This document shows, piece after piece, positions 1 through 8,611 of a DNA stretch of 64,000 nt. How positions within the stretch are numbered: position 1 is the stretch's first letter; the number at the start of each line of letters is the position of its first letter. Both the position numbers and the translations under genes were made by a program. Source of the stretch: Marinobacter guineae (GTDB taxonomy: Bacteria; Pseudomonadota; Gammaproteobacteria; Pseudomonadales; Oleiphilaceae); assembly GCF_002744735.1 (NCBI RefSeq), contig NZ_KZ319341.1:111848-175847 (forward strand), given 5' to 3'. The notes beneath the pieces were generated by a model that did not search any database, had not been told where the DNA came from, and saw only the letters and a program-made list of their open reading frames with translations.

Positions 1-1337
1 AGGTCGTTGTAAAGAGCAAACACCATTAATGTGAGGATCATTGCCATACCAATTCGTAACCCGAGCGCCTGAACCTGCTCGGAAAGTGGCTTTCCGCGCA
101 GGGCCTCGATGGTGTAGTACACAATATGGCCACCATCGAGCACTGGCACCGGCAGAAGATTCAGGATGCCCAGACTCACACTGAGGTAGGCGAGAAACCG
201 AACAAAATCTTCAAATCCGGAGCTGACACTGGCTTCAGCAACCCTGGCAATAGTGATTGGCCCGCTGAGATTGGTGGGTGACAGCAGGCCAGTGACCATT
301 TTCTTGATGGCCACGAGAGTCAGCCGGGTGTCGGCCCAGGTTTCACTGAGGGCAACGGGAACCGCAGCAAACGGACCATAGCTGACTTCGCGCAGCACTT
401 CATCCGGCCATGAGATGGCTTCAACGCCGGCGCCAATAAAGCCTATTGATTCGCCACTCTCTTCGCTTTTCGCTTCCGGCGTAACACTGATTGAGCGTTC
501 CGCGCCATTGCGCTTTATGGTTACCTGTAACGTTTGTTCAGGGGCCTTGCGAATGAACTCGACCAGATCAAACCAGCTACTGATGGGCTCTCCGTCAACG
601 GCAACTACGCGATCCCCGGCTTGAAGGCCGGCGGCCTGGGCCCGGCCACCCTCGGAAATCTGGCCCAACACAGGAGGCACCGCGGGGCGCCAGGGTGTAA
701 TACCGAATTCCGCCAGCGGGTTTGGAGTGTCGTCGCTCAGACCCCAGCCAGCAAGCTCCCCGCTGACCGTGCCACGGGCGCCGCCGTCAGTCACCTCCAT
801 GGAAATCAGGCCCTGCTCACCGGTTCGCTCCAGAATACGCATGTTGACATCGCGCCAGGAGGAAACCTGATGGCCGTCCACAGAATGGATTTCCATGCCT
901 TCCTGCAAGCCGACGCGCGCTGCCACACTCTCATCCGCCACCTGCCCCACGATGGGGGCAACATGGGTAACCCCGACCACGCTCAGCAGCCAGTAGGCGA
1001 AAATCGCAAAAATGAAGTTTGCCAACGGACCCGCTGCGGCAATGGCAATACGACGGGATGGTGGTTTGGAAGTGAAGGCCTGGTCTTTCAGTTCTTCGGG
1101 TACCGGCCCTTCCCGCTCGTCCAGCATTTTGACATAGCCGCCAAGCGGAATGGCAGCTATGGCGAATTCGGTGCCGTGCCTGTCGTACCAGGAATACAGA
1201 GGCTTTCCGAAACCAACGGAGAAGCGGAGCACTTTAACACCGCAACGGCGGGCAACCCAGAAATGACCGTATTCATGCAGGGTCACGAGGATACCCAGGG
1301 TCAGCGCAAGTGCGAGGACAGTTTCAATAATCTGCAT
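1..1337 (-). CDS. rseP: RseP site-2 zinc metalloprotease (3' end cut by window edge)
   Basis: Inner-membrane intramembrane protease that cuts the anti-sigma factor RseA after DegS, releasing sigma-E, and clears signal-peptide remnants. The reading frame from the ATG at 1337 begins MQIIETVLAL and carries the zinc-binding HEYGH motif near residue 22 inside the first membrane helix. A periplasmic part that fits the family's PDZ domains follows, with further hydrophobic segments towards the left edge. The last codons in the window read ALYNDL, aligning with the ALFNDF end of E. coli RseP, so probably only a few residues are missing. An AGGA about 6 bases before the ATG supports the start. It is the last gene seen in the dxr-cdsA-uppS-frr run, the usual gammaproteobacterial order. 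Confidence 0.93.
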   Translation of the reverse strand, partial: MQIIETVLALALTLGILVTLHEYGHFWVARRCGVKVLRFSVGFGKPLYSWYDRHGTEFAIAAIPLGGYVKMLDEREGPVPEELKDQAFTSKPPSRRIAIAAAGPLANFIFAIFAYWLLSVVGVTHVAPIVGQVADESVAARVGLQEGMEIHSVDGHQVSSWRDVNMRILERTGEQGLISMEVTDGGARGTVSGELAGWGLSDDTPNPLAEFGITPWRPAVPPVLGQISEGGRAQAAGLQAGDRVVAVDGEPISSWFDLVEFIRKAPEQTLQVTIKRNGAERSISVTPEAKSEESGESIGFIGAGVEAISWPDEVLREVSYGPFAAVPVALSETWADTRLTLVAIKKMVTGLLSPTNLSGPITIARVAEASVSSGFEDFVRFLAYLSVSLGILNLLPVPVLDGGHIVYYTIEALRGKPLSEQVQALGLRIGMAMILTLMVFALYND

Positions 1338-1385
1338 AGCGTTCCTGGTTAATGGCTTCAGCCGAGCAGCATATGGCTGCGAGTA

Positions 1386-2570
1386 TCAGACAGTTAACAG
1401 ACCAATCTGTTCCCGTGCCCGGGCCCGTGCTTCGGTGTCCTTTGCGAAGATAACCTCAAAACTGTCAGCTGATTCAACCGCGGTCGCAACCAGCGTGCGC
1501 TCTATGATAACGGGGATATCGGCAAAACAAAGGTTTCCTTCGAGAAAAGCGGCAACCGCCACTTCATTTGCTGCGTTCAGGACGGCTGGTGCCGTGCCTC
1601 CAGCCTGGAAGGCTTCCGCAGCCAGGCGAAGGCAGGGGAAGCGAACCAGGTCCGGGCGCTCGAAATGGAAACGGCCGATGGCGAACAGATCCAGCGGCGC
1701 GACGCCTGCATCAATCCGCTCGGGCCAGGCCAGACCGTTGGCAATGGGGGTTCTCATATCCGGGCTGCCAAGCTGGGCAAGCACAGAACCATCCGCATAC
1801 TCCACCATGGAGTGGATTATACTCTCCGGGTGAACATGCACTTCCACCCGTTCCGGGGTTGTATTAAAAAGCCAGCAGGCTTCAATCAACTCCAGGCCTT
1901 TGTTCATCAGTGTTGCTGAGTCTACGGAAATCTTCTGCCCCATGGACCAGTTCGGGTGGGCACAGGCCTGTGAAGGCGTTACCGACCGAAGCGCTTCGGC
2001 ACTGTGTTCCCGGAACGGCCCGCCGGAGGCTGTCAGCAGAATTCGGGTAATACCGGCGCCGGCGGGGTCCCGGATTTTATCGGCCGGCATACACTGGAAA
2101 ATGGCATTGTGTTCGGAATCAATAGGCAGGAGCTCAGCGCCAGCCTCGGCCACGGCGTCCATAAACAGCTTCCCGGACATCACCAGCGCTTCCTTGTTGG
2201 CCAGCAGGACCCGCTTGCTGGCACGCACGGCTGCGAGGGTCGGCGACAGGCCAGCGGCGCCGACAATGGCTGCCATCACGGTATCAATTTCCGGGGCCGA
2301 AGCCACTTCGCACAGCCCTTCCACGCCCCCCAGAACCTGAATATCCGGCAAATCGGACAATAACCCGACGAGCGTTCGCGCCGCTTCAGGATTCGCCATA
2401 ACGGCTACCCGGGGTCGGAATTCGCGGCACAATATCGCGAGTTCTTCCGCACGGGTACTGGCTGTCAGCGCATAGACCGAGAACCGGTCAGGGTGCCGGC
2501 GAATGACATCCAACGTACTCAGTCCGATGGAGCCAGTGGCTCCCAATACACTGATATGACGGGTTACCAT
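1386..2570 (-). CDS. dxr: 1-deoxy-D-xylulose 5-phosphate reductoisomerase
   Basis: Second step of the MEP isoprenoid pathway: NADPH-dependent rearrangement and reduction of DXP to 2-C-methyl-D-erythritol 4-phosphate in the cytoplasm. The N-terminus has the nucleotide-binding GATGSIG motif. Later motifs are LLANKEALV, the metal-site segment [12 protein letters not shown], the flexible-loop region TASGGPF, and [10 protein letters not shown]. Starting at 2570 gives 394 aa (E. coli about 398). An in-frame ATG at 2579 would add three residues, and an earlier one at 2606 would overlap cdsA. I prefer 2570 because it places the Rossmann motif at the usual distance from the N-terminus. It lies a few bases after cdsA and 48 bases before rseP, so co-transcription is likely. 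Together with uppS it supplies the prenyl route to undecaprenyl phosphate. Confidence 0.93.
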   Translation of the reverse strand: MVTRHISVLGATGSIGLSTLDVIRRHPDRFSVYALTASTRAEELAILCREFRPRVAVMANPEAARTLVGLLSDLPDIQVLGGVEGLCEVASAPEIDTVMAAIVGAAGLSPTLAAVRASKRVLLANKEALVMSGKLFMDAVAEAGAELLPIDSEHNAIFQCMPADKIRDPAGAGITRILLTASGGPFREHSAEALRSVTPSQACAHPNWSMGQKISVDSATLMNKGLELIEACWLFNTTPERVEVHVHPESIIHSMVEYADGSVLAQLGSPDMRTPIANGLAWPERIDAGVAPLDLFAIGRFHFERPDLVRFPCLRLAAEAFQAGGTAPAVLNAANEVAVAAFLEGNLCFADIPVIIERTLVATAVESADSFEVIFAKDTEARARAREQIGLLTV

Positions 2571-2581
2571 AGTTACCATAA

Positions 2582-3421
2582 TCACCAGTGTCCGGCTGTC
2601 AGCCAACCCAACTGGGTAATGATCAGGGCGAACACTGGGATGGCGGCGGTAAGGCTGTCAATCCGGTCCATTATACCCCCATGACCGGGAAGCAGCTGGC
2701 TGCTGTCCTTGATGCCACGAAAGCGTTTGAGCATGCTCTCCAGCAAATCTCCCAGCACCGAGACAAACCCGGTTATCAGGCTGGCAGCGACCAGCAACAG
2801 GGTCTCGCCGGTTCCGGCGGATGCAATGAAGCTTACCACCAGAGCGAAAACGCCAACGGCCACAAGCCCACCCCAGACACCCGCCCAGGATTTTCCAGGA
2901 CTTACCCGGGGCGCCAGCTTGGCCTTACCAAAAGCCCGCCCGGCAAAGTAGGCACCGATATCTGCAACCCAGACCACACAAAAAACATACAGGATTAGGA
3001 GCAGGTTGTTGGTGCTGTCACCAAACTGGAACCCGCCTGTGCGCAGATGATTCAACCCGACCCATGCGGGCACCAGAACAAGCAGCCCCATAACCGCTCG
3101 TGCGACCACGCTGCCCCATTTTTCTGAGCCAGCTGGGTAGCTGCGAACCAGCAGAAAACAGATAAACCACCAGGCGAGCGCCAGCCAGAGCACCGCAACA
3201 AAAGGAACGTTCAGCAAACCGTACAGGATGGCTGCAGTCATCAGGGCGTACGCCACACGGCCCGAAGGAGTCTCAATGCCGGACATATTCGCCCACTCCC
3301 AGGCACCCACGGAAACGATGGCACCCGTAAAGAGTGCGAAACCCAGGGGCGGGAGGAAGAAAATCCCGCCAATGGCAATGGGCGCGAGGATCAGTGCGGT
3401 GATAATTCGGGTTTTTAACAC
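2582..3421 (-). CDS. cdsA: Phosphatidate cytidylyltransferase (CDP-diglyceride synthase)
   Basis: Makes CDP-diacylglycerol from CTP and phosphatidic acid at the inner membrane, the precursor of all phospholipid head groups. The 279-aa protein is almost entirely hydrophobic helices, with a pair at residues 8-45 and several more to about 200. Near the C-terminus it carries the family signature: SMLKR, then KD, then a [10 protein letters not shown] stretch (about residues 226-252). The length is normal. It sits 21 bases after uppS and about 11 before dxr in the conserved lipid/isoprenoid/outer-membrane block. Confidence 0.94.
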   Translation of the reverse strand: MLKTRIITALILAPIAIGGIFFLPPLGFALFTGAIVSVGAWEWANMSGIETPSGRVAYALMTAAILYGLLNVPFVAVLWLALAWWFICFLLVRSYPAGSEKWGSVVARAVMGLLVLVPAWVGLNHLRTGGFQFGDSTNNLLLILYVFCVVWVADIGAYFAGRAFGKAKLAPRVSPGKSWAGVWGGLVAVGVFALVVSFIASAGTGETLLLVAASLITGFVSVLGDLLESMLKRFRGIKDSSQLLPGHGGIMDRIDSLTAAIPVFALIITQLGWLTAGHW

Positions 3422-3442
3422 GGTTAACGTCGCTATCGTTCG

Positions 3443-4213
3443 TTATTGTTGTGGGGCCTTGGCCGTTATCTGATCATCTGTCTGGCCAAAACGACGCTGG
3501 CGACCGGCGTAGGCCTGCAGGGCCCTGCGCATTTCCTCTTCCTGGAAATCGGGCCAGTACACCGGTGAGAAGTATAGTTCTGTGTAAGCCAGGTGCCACA
3601 GCATGAAATTGCTGATGCGCTGCTCACCGGCTGTCCGGATCATCAGGTCCGGCATCGGCAGATCACCAATACTGAGGTGCTGCTGGATAAGGTCATCGGT
3701 GATATCCGACGGTGCCAACTGCCCTGCCCGCACCTGCTCGGCCACCTGGCGCGTCGCCTGGGTGATATCCCAGTGGCCACCGTAGTTCGCGGCTATCACC
3801 AGGGTCATGCGGGAATTATCGCGGGTCAGCTCTTCTGCCGCCTCCATGTGCTCACGCAAGGCGGAGCTGAACGCGGAGCGGTCGCCGATGATTCGGAGAC
3901 GAATGTCATTGCGATGGAGCTTTCGCACTTCCCGCTCCAGTGCGAACAGAAAAAGCTTCATCAGTGCGGAAACTTCATCCTTGGGGCGACGCCAGTTCTC
4001 GCTCGAGAAGGCGAACAGGGTCAGCACTTCCACGCCTTCGCGAGCGCAGGTTTCCACGACCGCCCTGACTGCATCCACCCCGGCCTTGTGGCCGGCTACT
4101 CCCTTGAGCCGACGGGCCTTGGCCCATCGGTTGTTGCCGTCCATGATAATGGCCACATGCCGGGGCCGGCTGTCTGCCGACACCGGAATCTCCGCGGATA
4201 CATTTCCCGTCAT
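3443..4213 (-). CDS. uppS: Undecaprenyl diphosphate synthase (cis-prenyltransferase)
   Basis: Condenses isopentenyl diphosphate onto farnesyl diphosphate to make the C55 carrier lipid for peptidoglycan and O-antigen. Visible motifs are the catalytic MDGNNRWAK with its Asp and the GHKAG segment, FAFSSENWRRP, and the C-terminal DLMIRTAGEQR followed by LAYTELYF. The start at 4213 (MTGNV) is chosen over an upstream ATG at 4240 because AGGGG lies about 6 bases before it. This gives 256 aa, matching the family (E. coli 253). Co-oriented with frr upstream and cdsA downstream. Confidence 0.94.
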   Translation of the reverse strand: MTGNVSAEIPVSADSRPRHVAIIMDGNNRWAKARRLKGVAGHKAGVDAVRAVVETCAREGVEVLTLFAFSSENWRRPKDEVSALMKLFLFALEREVRKLHRNDIRLRIIGDRSAFSSALREHMEAAEELTRDNSRMTLVIAANYGGHWDITQATRQVAEQVRAGQLAPSDITDDLIQQHLSIGDLPMPDLMIRTAGEQRISNFMLWHLAYTELYFSPVYWPDFQEEEMRRALQAYAGRQRRFGQTDDQITAKAPQQ

Positions 4214-4284
4214 GAAATCCCCTGTGCGGCCGGGGCGCATCGTTGCACCGGCCTTTCAATTCGCTTGCAAGTGAACCCGGGCAT

Positions 4285-4842
4285 TTAAACTGCCATCAGG
4301 TCCTCTTCTTTGGCCTTGAGCATTTTCTCGACTTCGGCGATGTAGCGGTCGGTCAGCTTCTGGATATCTTCCTCGCCCTTACGCTCGTCGTCTTCGGTGA
4401 TTTCCTTTTCCTTCAACAGCTCTTTAATCATGCTGTTGGCATCACGGCGGGCGTTGCGAACAGACACGCGACCGTGCTCGGCATCGGCTTTCGCCTGCTT
4501 GACCATTTCCTTGCGGGTTTCTTCGGTCAGCATGGGCATCGGAATGCGGATGATGTCGCCACTGGTGGCCGGATTGAGGCCCAAATCAGAACTCATGATG
4601 GCCTTCTCGATGGTCGGCATCAGATTCTTCTCCCAAGGGGAGACTGTCAGAGTCCGGTTGTCTTCGACATTGACACTGGCCACCTGCTTCAGCGGTGTCT
4701 CCTGGCCATAGTAGTTCACCATGACACTGTCCAGAATGGACGGGTGGGCCCGGCCAGTACGGATCTTGTTAAACGCCGAGTGCAAAGACTCCAGGCTCTT
4801 CTTCATTTTCTTTTCGGCTTCTGCTTTGATGTCGTTAATCAC
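4285..4842 (-). CDS. frr: Ribosome recycling factor
   Basis: With EF-G, splits the post-termination ribosome. The 185-aa length is standard. It starts MINDIKAEAEKKM, has the conserved KIRTGRAHPSILD region near residue 28, and ends in a long charged helix (KEITEDDERKGEEDIQKLTDRYI). The start codon is GTG with GAGG about 8 bases upstream. It lies 85 bases after pyrH, the usual pyrH-frr pairing. Confidence 0.96.
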   Translation of the reverse strand: MINDIKAEAEKKMKKSLESLHSAFNKIRTGRAHPSILDSVMVNYYGQETPLKQVASVNVEDNRTLTVSPWEKNLMPTIEKAIMSSDLGLNPATSGDIIRIPMPMLTEETRKEMVKQAKADAEHGRVSVRNARRDANSMIKELLKEKEITEDDERKGEEDIQKLTDRYIAEVEKMLKAKEEDLMAV

Positions 4843-4927
4843 TTCAGCATCCTCAATTCGTTCGTCATGTCATTCAGTATTCTGGCCCCTTTGAAAGGCA
4901 CTGGCCAAAGGGGCCCGGACAGCCATG

Positions 4928-5656
4928 TTATTCGATCAGTGTACCTTCTTTTTCGCCGGTTACGATGCGAATCAGAGCCCCTGCGCGGTTCATGTCGAAT
5001 ACCCGTAGCGGCATGTGGTGATCCCGGGCGAGACAGATCGCGGTCAAGTCCATCACGCCCAGCTTCTTGTCCAGGACCTCATCGTAGGTGAGGTTGTCGT
5101 ATTTCTCGGCACTGCTGTCCAGGTGCGGATCAGCAGAGTATACGCCGTCTACCTTGGTGGCCTTGAGCACGGCATCCGCCTCAATCTCGATTCCACGGAG
5201 GCAAGCGGCTGAATCGGTGGTGAAGAAGGGGTTGCCGGTGCCGGCACAGAAAATCACCACATCACCATCCTTCAGGTCCCGCACCGCCCGACGGCGATCG
5301 TAGTGCTCGACAATCCCACTCATGGGGATTGCAGACATTACGCGGGTCCGGATGTTGGAACGCTCAAGGGCATCACGCATGGCCAGACCGTTCATAACGG
5401 TAGCCAGCATGCCCATATGGTCACCGGTCACCCGGTCCATGCCGGCGGCATTCAGGGCTGCGCCCCGAAACAGGTTGCCACCACCGATGACCAGGCCAAC
5501 CTGGACACCGATGCCAATCAGCGCACCAATTTCGAGGGCCATGCGATCAAGAACTTTGGGATCAATACCGAAATCGTGCTCCCCCATCAGGGCCTCGCCG
5601 CTGAGCTTGAGCAGAACACGCTTGTATCTGGGCTGGGTTTTCGATGATGTCGGCAT
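4928..5656 (-). CDS. pyrH: UMP kinase
   Basis: Hexameric bacterial UMP kinase of the amino-acid-kinase fold; phosphorylates UMP to UDP in pyrimidine synthesis. Motifs are KLSGEALMG at the N-terminus, IGGGNLFRG (about residues 58-66) and [16 protein letters not shown] (about 139-154). The 242-aa length is typical. AGGGG lies 7 bases before the ATG. It sits between tsf and frr as in most proteobacteria. An unusually strong inverted repeat lies in its leader (5709-5756). Confidence 0.95.
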   Translation of the reverse strand: MPTSSKTQPRYKRVLLKLSGEALMGEHDFGIDPKVLDRMALEIGALIGIGVQVGLVIGGGNLFRGAALNAAGMDRVTGDHMGMLATVMNGLAMRDALERSNIRTRVMSAIPMSGIVEHYDRRRAVRDLKDGDVVIFCAGTGNPFFTTDSAACLRGIEIEADAVLKATKVDGVYSADPHLDSSAEKYDNLTYDEVLDKKLGVMDLTAICLARDHHMPLRVFDMNRAGALIRIVTGEKEGTLIE

Positions 5657-5708
5657 GGTGATCCCCTTTTCGTCTGTTGGCTGCTATCCGGCGTGATACC
5701 CGTTGCAG

Positions 5709-5756
5709 GCTTGTATCTGACATACTCCTCGCAAAAGGGGTATCTCAGATACAAGC
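5709..5756. repeat. Long inverted repeat in the tsf-pyrH gap
   Basis: Arms GCTTGTATCTG (5709-5719) and CAGATACAAGC (5746-5756) are perfect 11-bp reverse complements. Inside them ATACTCC and GGGGTAT can extend the stem by about 7 pairs after a small internal loop. The structure lies about 53 bases before the pyrH start, between two co-oriented genes, with no U-run on the minus strand. It could be an mRNA processing site, an attenuator or a regulator site; the sequence does not decide. Confidence 0.6.
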
Positions 5757-5840
5757 CCGCCACGAGAGCCGAAAATTCCCGGCTAACGTGGCAGACTCAG
5801 CTGGCGCAGCGGCTATGGGCCCGCCACACCAAAAGAAGGA

Positions 5841-6710
5841 TCAGGCCTTGCCTGTACCGGCTGCAGCAGCAACCTCGGCAGCAAAGTCCACTTCTTCCTT
5901 CTCAATGCCTTCACCCACTTCCAGGCGAACGAAACCGACCAGCTCGCCACCGGCGGACTTGATCAGCTCACCCACGGTCTGGTCCGGGTTCTTGACGAAA
6001 GGCTGCTCAACAAGGCTGTTTTCCTTGAGGAACTTCTTGATGCGGCCGCCCATCATCTTCTCGACGATTTCGGCAGGCTTGCCTTCCATATCCGGCTGGG
6101 CCTTGATGACTTCTTTCTCTTTCTCGAGCTCATCGGCAGGCATGTCTTCCGGCTTGCCAACGCGCGGGTTAACGGCCGCAGCGTGCATGGCGATGTCGCG
6201 GGCCAATTCCGGATCACCGGCAGTCAGCGCAACAACGGAAGCGATCTTGTTGGTGCTGTGGACATAGCCACCCACAACCGGCCCTTCAACCTTAACAATG
6301 CGACGTACGGTGATATTCTCGCCGATCTTCTGAACCAACGCTTCGCGCTTGGCTTCCAGATCGCCTTCCATCAGCTTGGCAACGTCGGTTTCGCCTTTCT
6401 CGAAAGCCACATTCAGAACGTCGTTGGCAAAATTGACGAAGTTGTCGTCACGGGCAACGAAGTCTGTTTCTGAGTTAACTTCAAGAATGTAGGCAACGGT
6501 GTTGTCGTCAGAGATCTTGATCAGAGACACACCTTCAGCGGCGGTACGGCCAGCTTTCTTGGCGGCCTTCAGACCGGAAGACTTACGCAGCTCTTCGATT
6601 GCAGCGTCAACACTGCCTTCAGCTTCCACGAGTGCTTTCTTGCACTCCATCATGCCAAGGCCGGTACGCTCACGCAGCTCTTTGACCATTGCAGCGGTAA
6701 TTGCAGCCAT
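5841..6710 (-). CDS. tsf: Elongation factor Ts
   Basis: Guanine-nucleotide exchange factor for EF-Tu. It begins [25 protein letters not shown], with the family signature [16 protein letters not shown] at the N-terminus. The mid-region contains [12 protein letters not shown] and the core repeats [10 protein letters not shown]. The start at 6710 is preferred to an ATG five codons earlier because it matches the family N-terminus. This gives 289 aa. It is directly downstream of rpsB, the near-universal pairing. Confidence 0.95.
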   Translation of the reverse strand: MAAITAAMVKELRERTGLGMMECKKALVEAEGSVDAAIEELRKSSGLKAAKKAGRTAAEGVSLIKISDDNTVAYILEVNSETDFVARDDNFVNFANDVLNVAFEKGETDVAKLMEGDLEAKREALVQKIGENITVRRIVKVEGPVVGGYVHSTNKIASVVALTAGDPELARDIAMHAAAVNPRVGKPEDMPADELEKEKEVIKAQPDMEGKPAEIVEKMMGGRIKKFLKENSLVEQPFVKNPDQTVGELIKSAGGELVGFVRLEVGEGIEKEEVDFAAEVAAAAGTGKA

Positions 6711-6746
6711 GTTCAATCCTCTCAACTGTTCCGAATTCGGTGGGGA

Positions 6747-6775
6747 GGTATGCCCGAAGCAAACCCGGGCATACC
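6747..6775. repeat. Hairpin in the rpsB-tsf gap
   Basis: Perfect 10-bp arms GGTATGCCCG and CGGGCATACC with a 9-base loop, between rpsB and tsf. No U-run follows on the minus strand, so it is not a clear terminator. It may stabilise the rpsB message or partly limit read-through, as the intergenic structure is thought to do in other rpsB-tsf operons. Confidence 0.5.
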
Positions 6776-6802
6776 TTATATCTCAAACGTGAAGATATAG
6801 CG

Positions 6803-7555
6803 TCACTCAGCGGCTGGAGCAGCGCCTTCAGCATCTTCGCTGACTTCAATAAACTCGTCAGCTCCGGCACCGCCAGACTGGGCGGCTTCGATGCAGGTGT
6901 TTGCAACAGCTTGCACGTAAATCTGAATAGCGCGAATGGCGTCATCGTTGCCCGGAATGACGTAATCAACACCGTCAGGATCGCTGTTGGTATCCACAAC
7001 ACCGATAACAGGGATGCCCAGCTTGTTGGCCTCCTTGATAGCGATACGCTCGTGGTCCACGTCGATCACAAACATAGCGTCCGGCAGGCCGCCCATGTCC
7101 TTGATACCACCAATAGAACGCTCAAGGCGGTCCATTTCACGGGTACGATCCAGAGCTTCTTTCTTGGTCAGCTTGTCGAAGGTGCCGTCCTTGCTCTGGG
7201 CTTCCAGATCACGGTAGCGACGGATAGACTGACGGATGGTCTTGTAGTTGGTCAGCATGCCACCGAGCCAGCGGTGGTTTACGAACGGCTGACCGGCACG
7301 CTCGGCTTCTTCCTTGATGATCTTGGCCGCGGCACGTTTGGTACCAACGAACAGGATCTTGTTCTTGTTCTCTGCCAACTGCTGAATGAACTTCAGCGCA
7401 TCGTTCATGGCAGGAACAGTCTGCTCAAGGTTGATGATATGAATCTTGTTACGGGCGCCGAAGATGAACTTCGACATTTTCGGATTCCAGTAGCGGGTCT
7501 GGTGACCGAAGTGAGCACCTGCTTTGAGCAGGTCACGCATATTTACCTGAGCCAT
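6803..7555 (-). CDS. rpsB: 30S ribosomal protein S2
   Basis: Small-subunit ribosomal protein S2. The 250-aa sequence starts [25 protein letters not shown], the S2 signature. It continues with [26 protein letters not shown] and the second signature [31 protein letters not shown], and ends in an acidic tail. First gene of the leftward block, preceded by a leader of about 150 bases from a predicted extended -10 promoter. Confidence 0.97.
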   Translation of the reverse strand: MAQVNMRDLLKAGAHFGHQTRYWNPKMSKFIFGARNKIHIINLEQTVPAMNDALKFIQQLAENKNKILFVGTKRAAAKIIKEEAERAGQPFVNHRWLGGMLTNYKTIRQSIRRYRDLEAQSKDGTFDKLTKKEALDRTREMDRLERSIGGIKDMGGLPDAMFVIDVDHERIAIKEANKLGIPVIGVVDTNSDPDGVDYVIPGNDDAIRAIQIYVQAVANTCIEAAQSGGAGADEFIEVSEDAEGAAPAAE

Positions 7556-7708
7556 GATAGTTACCTTTTTAGCTTCGGGTTAGTCCTCCACGCGTCCGAT
7601 TGACCCAACCTGAACCCGTTGCTTGTAATGTGAGCAACAGAATCAGGCACCCTGGGACAACGTGCCGACGCGTGTGCGAATTTGCCGGATTTGTTTCCAG
7701 CGGGCGCG

Positions 7709-7719
7709 TTTATACCATA
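7709..7719 (-). promoter_or_regulatory. Candidate extended -10 promoter for rpsB
   Basis: On the minus strand the sequence reads TGGTATAAA, an extended -10 (TGn plus TATAAA). No convincing -35 was seen. Transcription would begin near 7702 and leave a leader of roughly 145 bases before rpsB. Many gammaproteobacterial rpsB leaders are used for autoregulation by S2; that use here is inference. Confidence 0.4.
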
Positions 7720-7780
7720 AATCGGCCGCCTGATTCCATTAATTTGTGGCCCGGAAAATGGGTCGGCGACCGGCTCTTCC

Positions 7781-7809
7781 TTGTACCGGGCCACACTCCC
7801 CCTTAAAAT
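7781..7809 (+). promoter_or_regulatory. Sigma-70-type promoter for map-glnD-dapC
   Basis: TTGTAC (7781-7786), a 17-base spacer, then TAAAAT (7804-7809), giving a start near 7816 and a short leader of about 25 bases before map. It faces the rpsB promoter across a 285-base divergent gap. Confidence 0.5.
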
Positions 7810-7840
7810 GCCGGTTTGATACAAATCAACGGGAAGCCCA

Positions 7841-8611
7841 ATGCAGGTATCGATCAAGACTCCGGAAGAAATTGAAAAGATGCGCGTCGCAGGCCGCCTG
7901 GCCGCCAATGTTCTCGAGATGATCGGTGAACACGTCAAGCCTGGCGTATCCACCGAAGAGCTCGACCGGATTTGCCACGATTACATTGTGAACGAGCAGA
8001 AGGCCATTCCGGCCCCGCTCAACTACAAGGGTTTTCCGAAATCCATCTGCACCTCGGTCAACCATGTCATCTGCCACGGCATTCCTTCCGAGAAGAAAAC
8101 ACTCAAGGACGGAGACATCCTGAACATTGATGTGACCGTAATAAAGGATGGCTACCACGGCGACACCAGCAAGATGTGGATTGTCGGCAAGCCGAAGCCG
8201 GGCACCGAGCGCCTGATCCAGATAACTCAGGAATGCCTATATAAAGGTATTGAACTGGTGAGACCGGGAACCCGCCTCGGCGATATCGGTAACGTTATCC
8301 AGCAGCATGCCGAGAAACATCGTTACTCGGTGGTGCGAGATTACTGTGGTCATGGAATTGGCGCGGTATTCCATGAGGAACCACAGGTGATGCACTACGG
8401 AAAACCCGGCACCGGCATGGAGCTGCAGGAAGGTATGACCTTCACGATTGAGCCGATGATCAACCAGGGCAAATACCAGACCAAGCTGCTACCAGACGGA
8501 TGGACGGTGGTCACCAAGGACCACAAGCTGTCTGCGCAGTGGGAACACACCATCCTTGTGACTGCAGACGGTCATGAGGTTCTTACCAAGCGATCGGAAG
8601 AGTCCTTCTAA
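7841..8611 (+). CDS. map: Type I methionine aminopeptidase
   Basis: Removes the initiator Met from nascent proteins; a two-metal cytosolic enzyme. The 256-aa chain carries NHVICHGIPSEK and the metal-ligand segments DILNIDVTVIKDGYHGDTSKM, GHGIGAVFHEEPQV and FTIEPMIN, plus a final Glu in AQWEHTILVT. The length fits the bacterial type I class without an N-terminal extension. The stop abuts the GTG of glnD. In many genomes map is next to rpsB in opposite orientation, as here. Confidence 0.96.
   Translation: MQVSIKTPEEIEKMRVAGRLAANVLEMIGEHVKPGVSTEELDRICHDYIVNEQKAIPAPLNYKGFPKSICTSVNHVICHGIPSEKKTLKDGDILNIDVTVIKDGYHGDTSKMWIVGKPKPGTERLIQITQECLYKGIELVRPGTRLGDIGNVIQQHAEKHRYSVVRDYCGHGIGAVFHEEPQVMHYGKPGTGMELQEGMTFTIEPMINQGKYQTKLLPDGWTVVTKDHKLSAQWEHTILVTADGHEVLTKRSEESF

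Noticed and set aside
534..1352. 272-codon open frame on the plus strand
   Set aside because: Antisense to rseP, which shows HEYGH and correct family ends.
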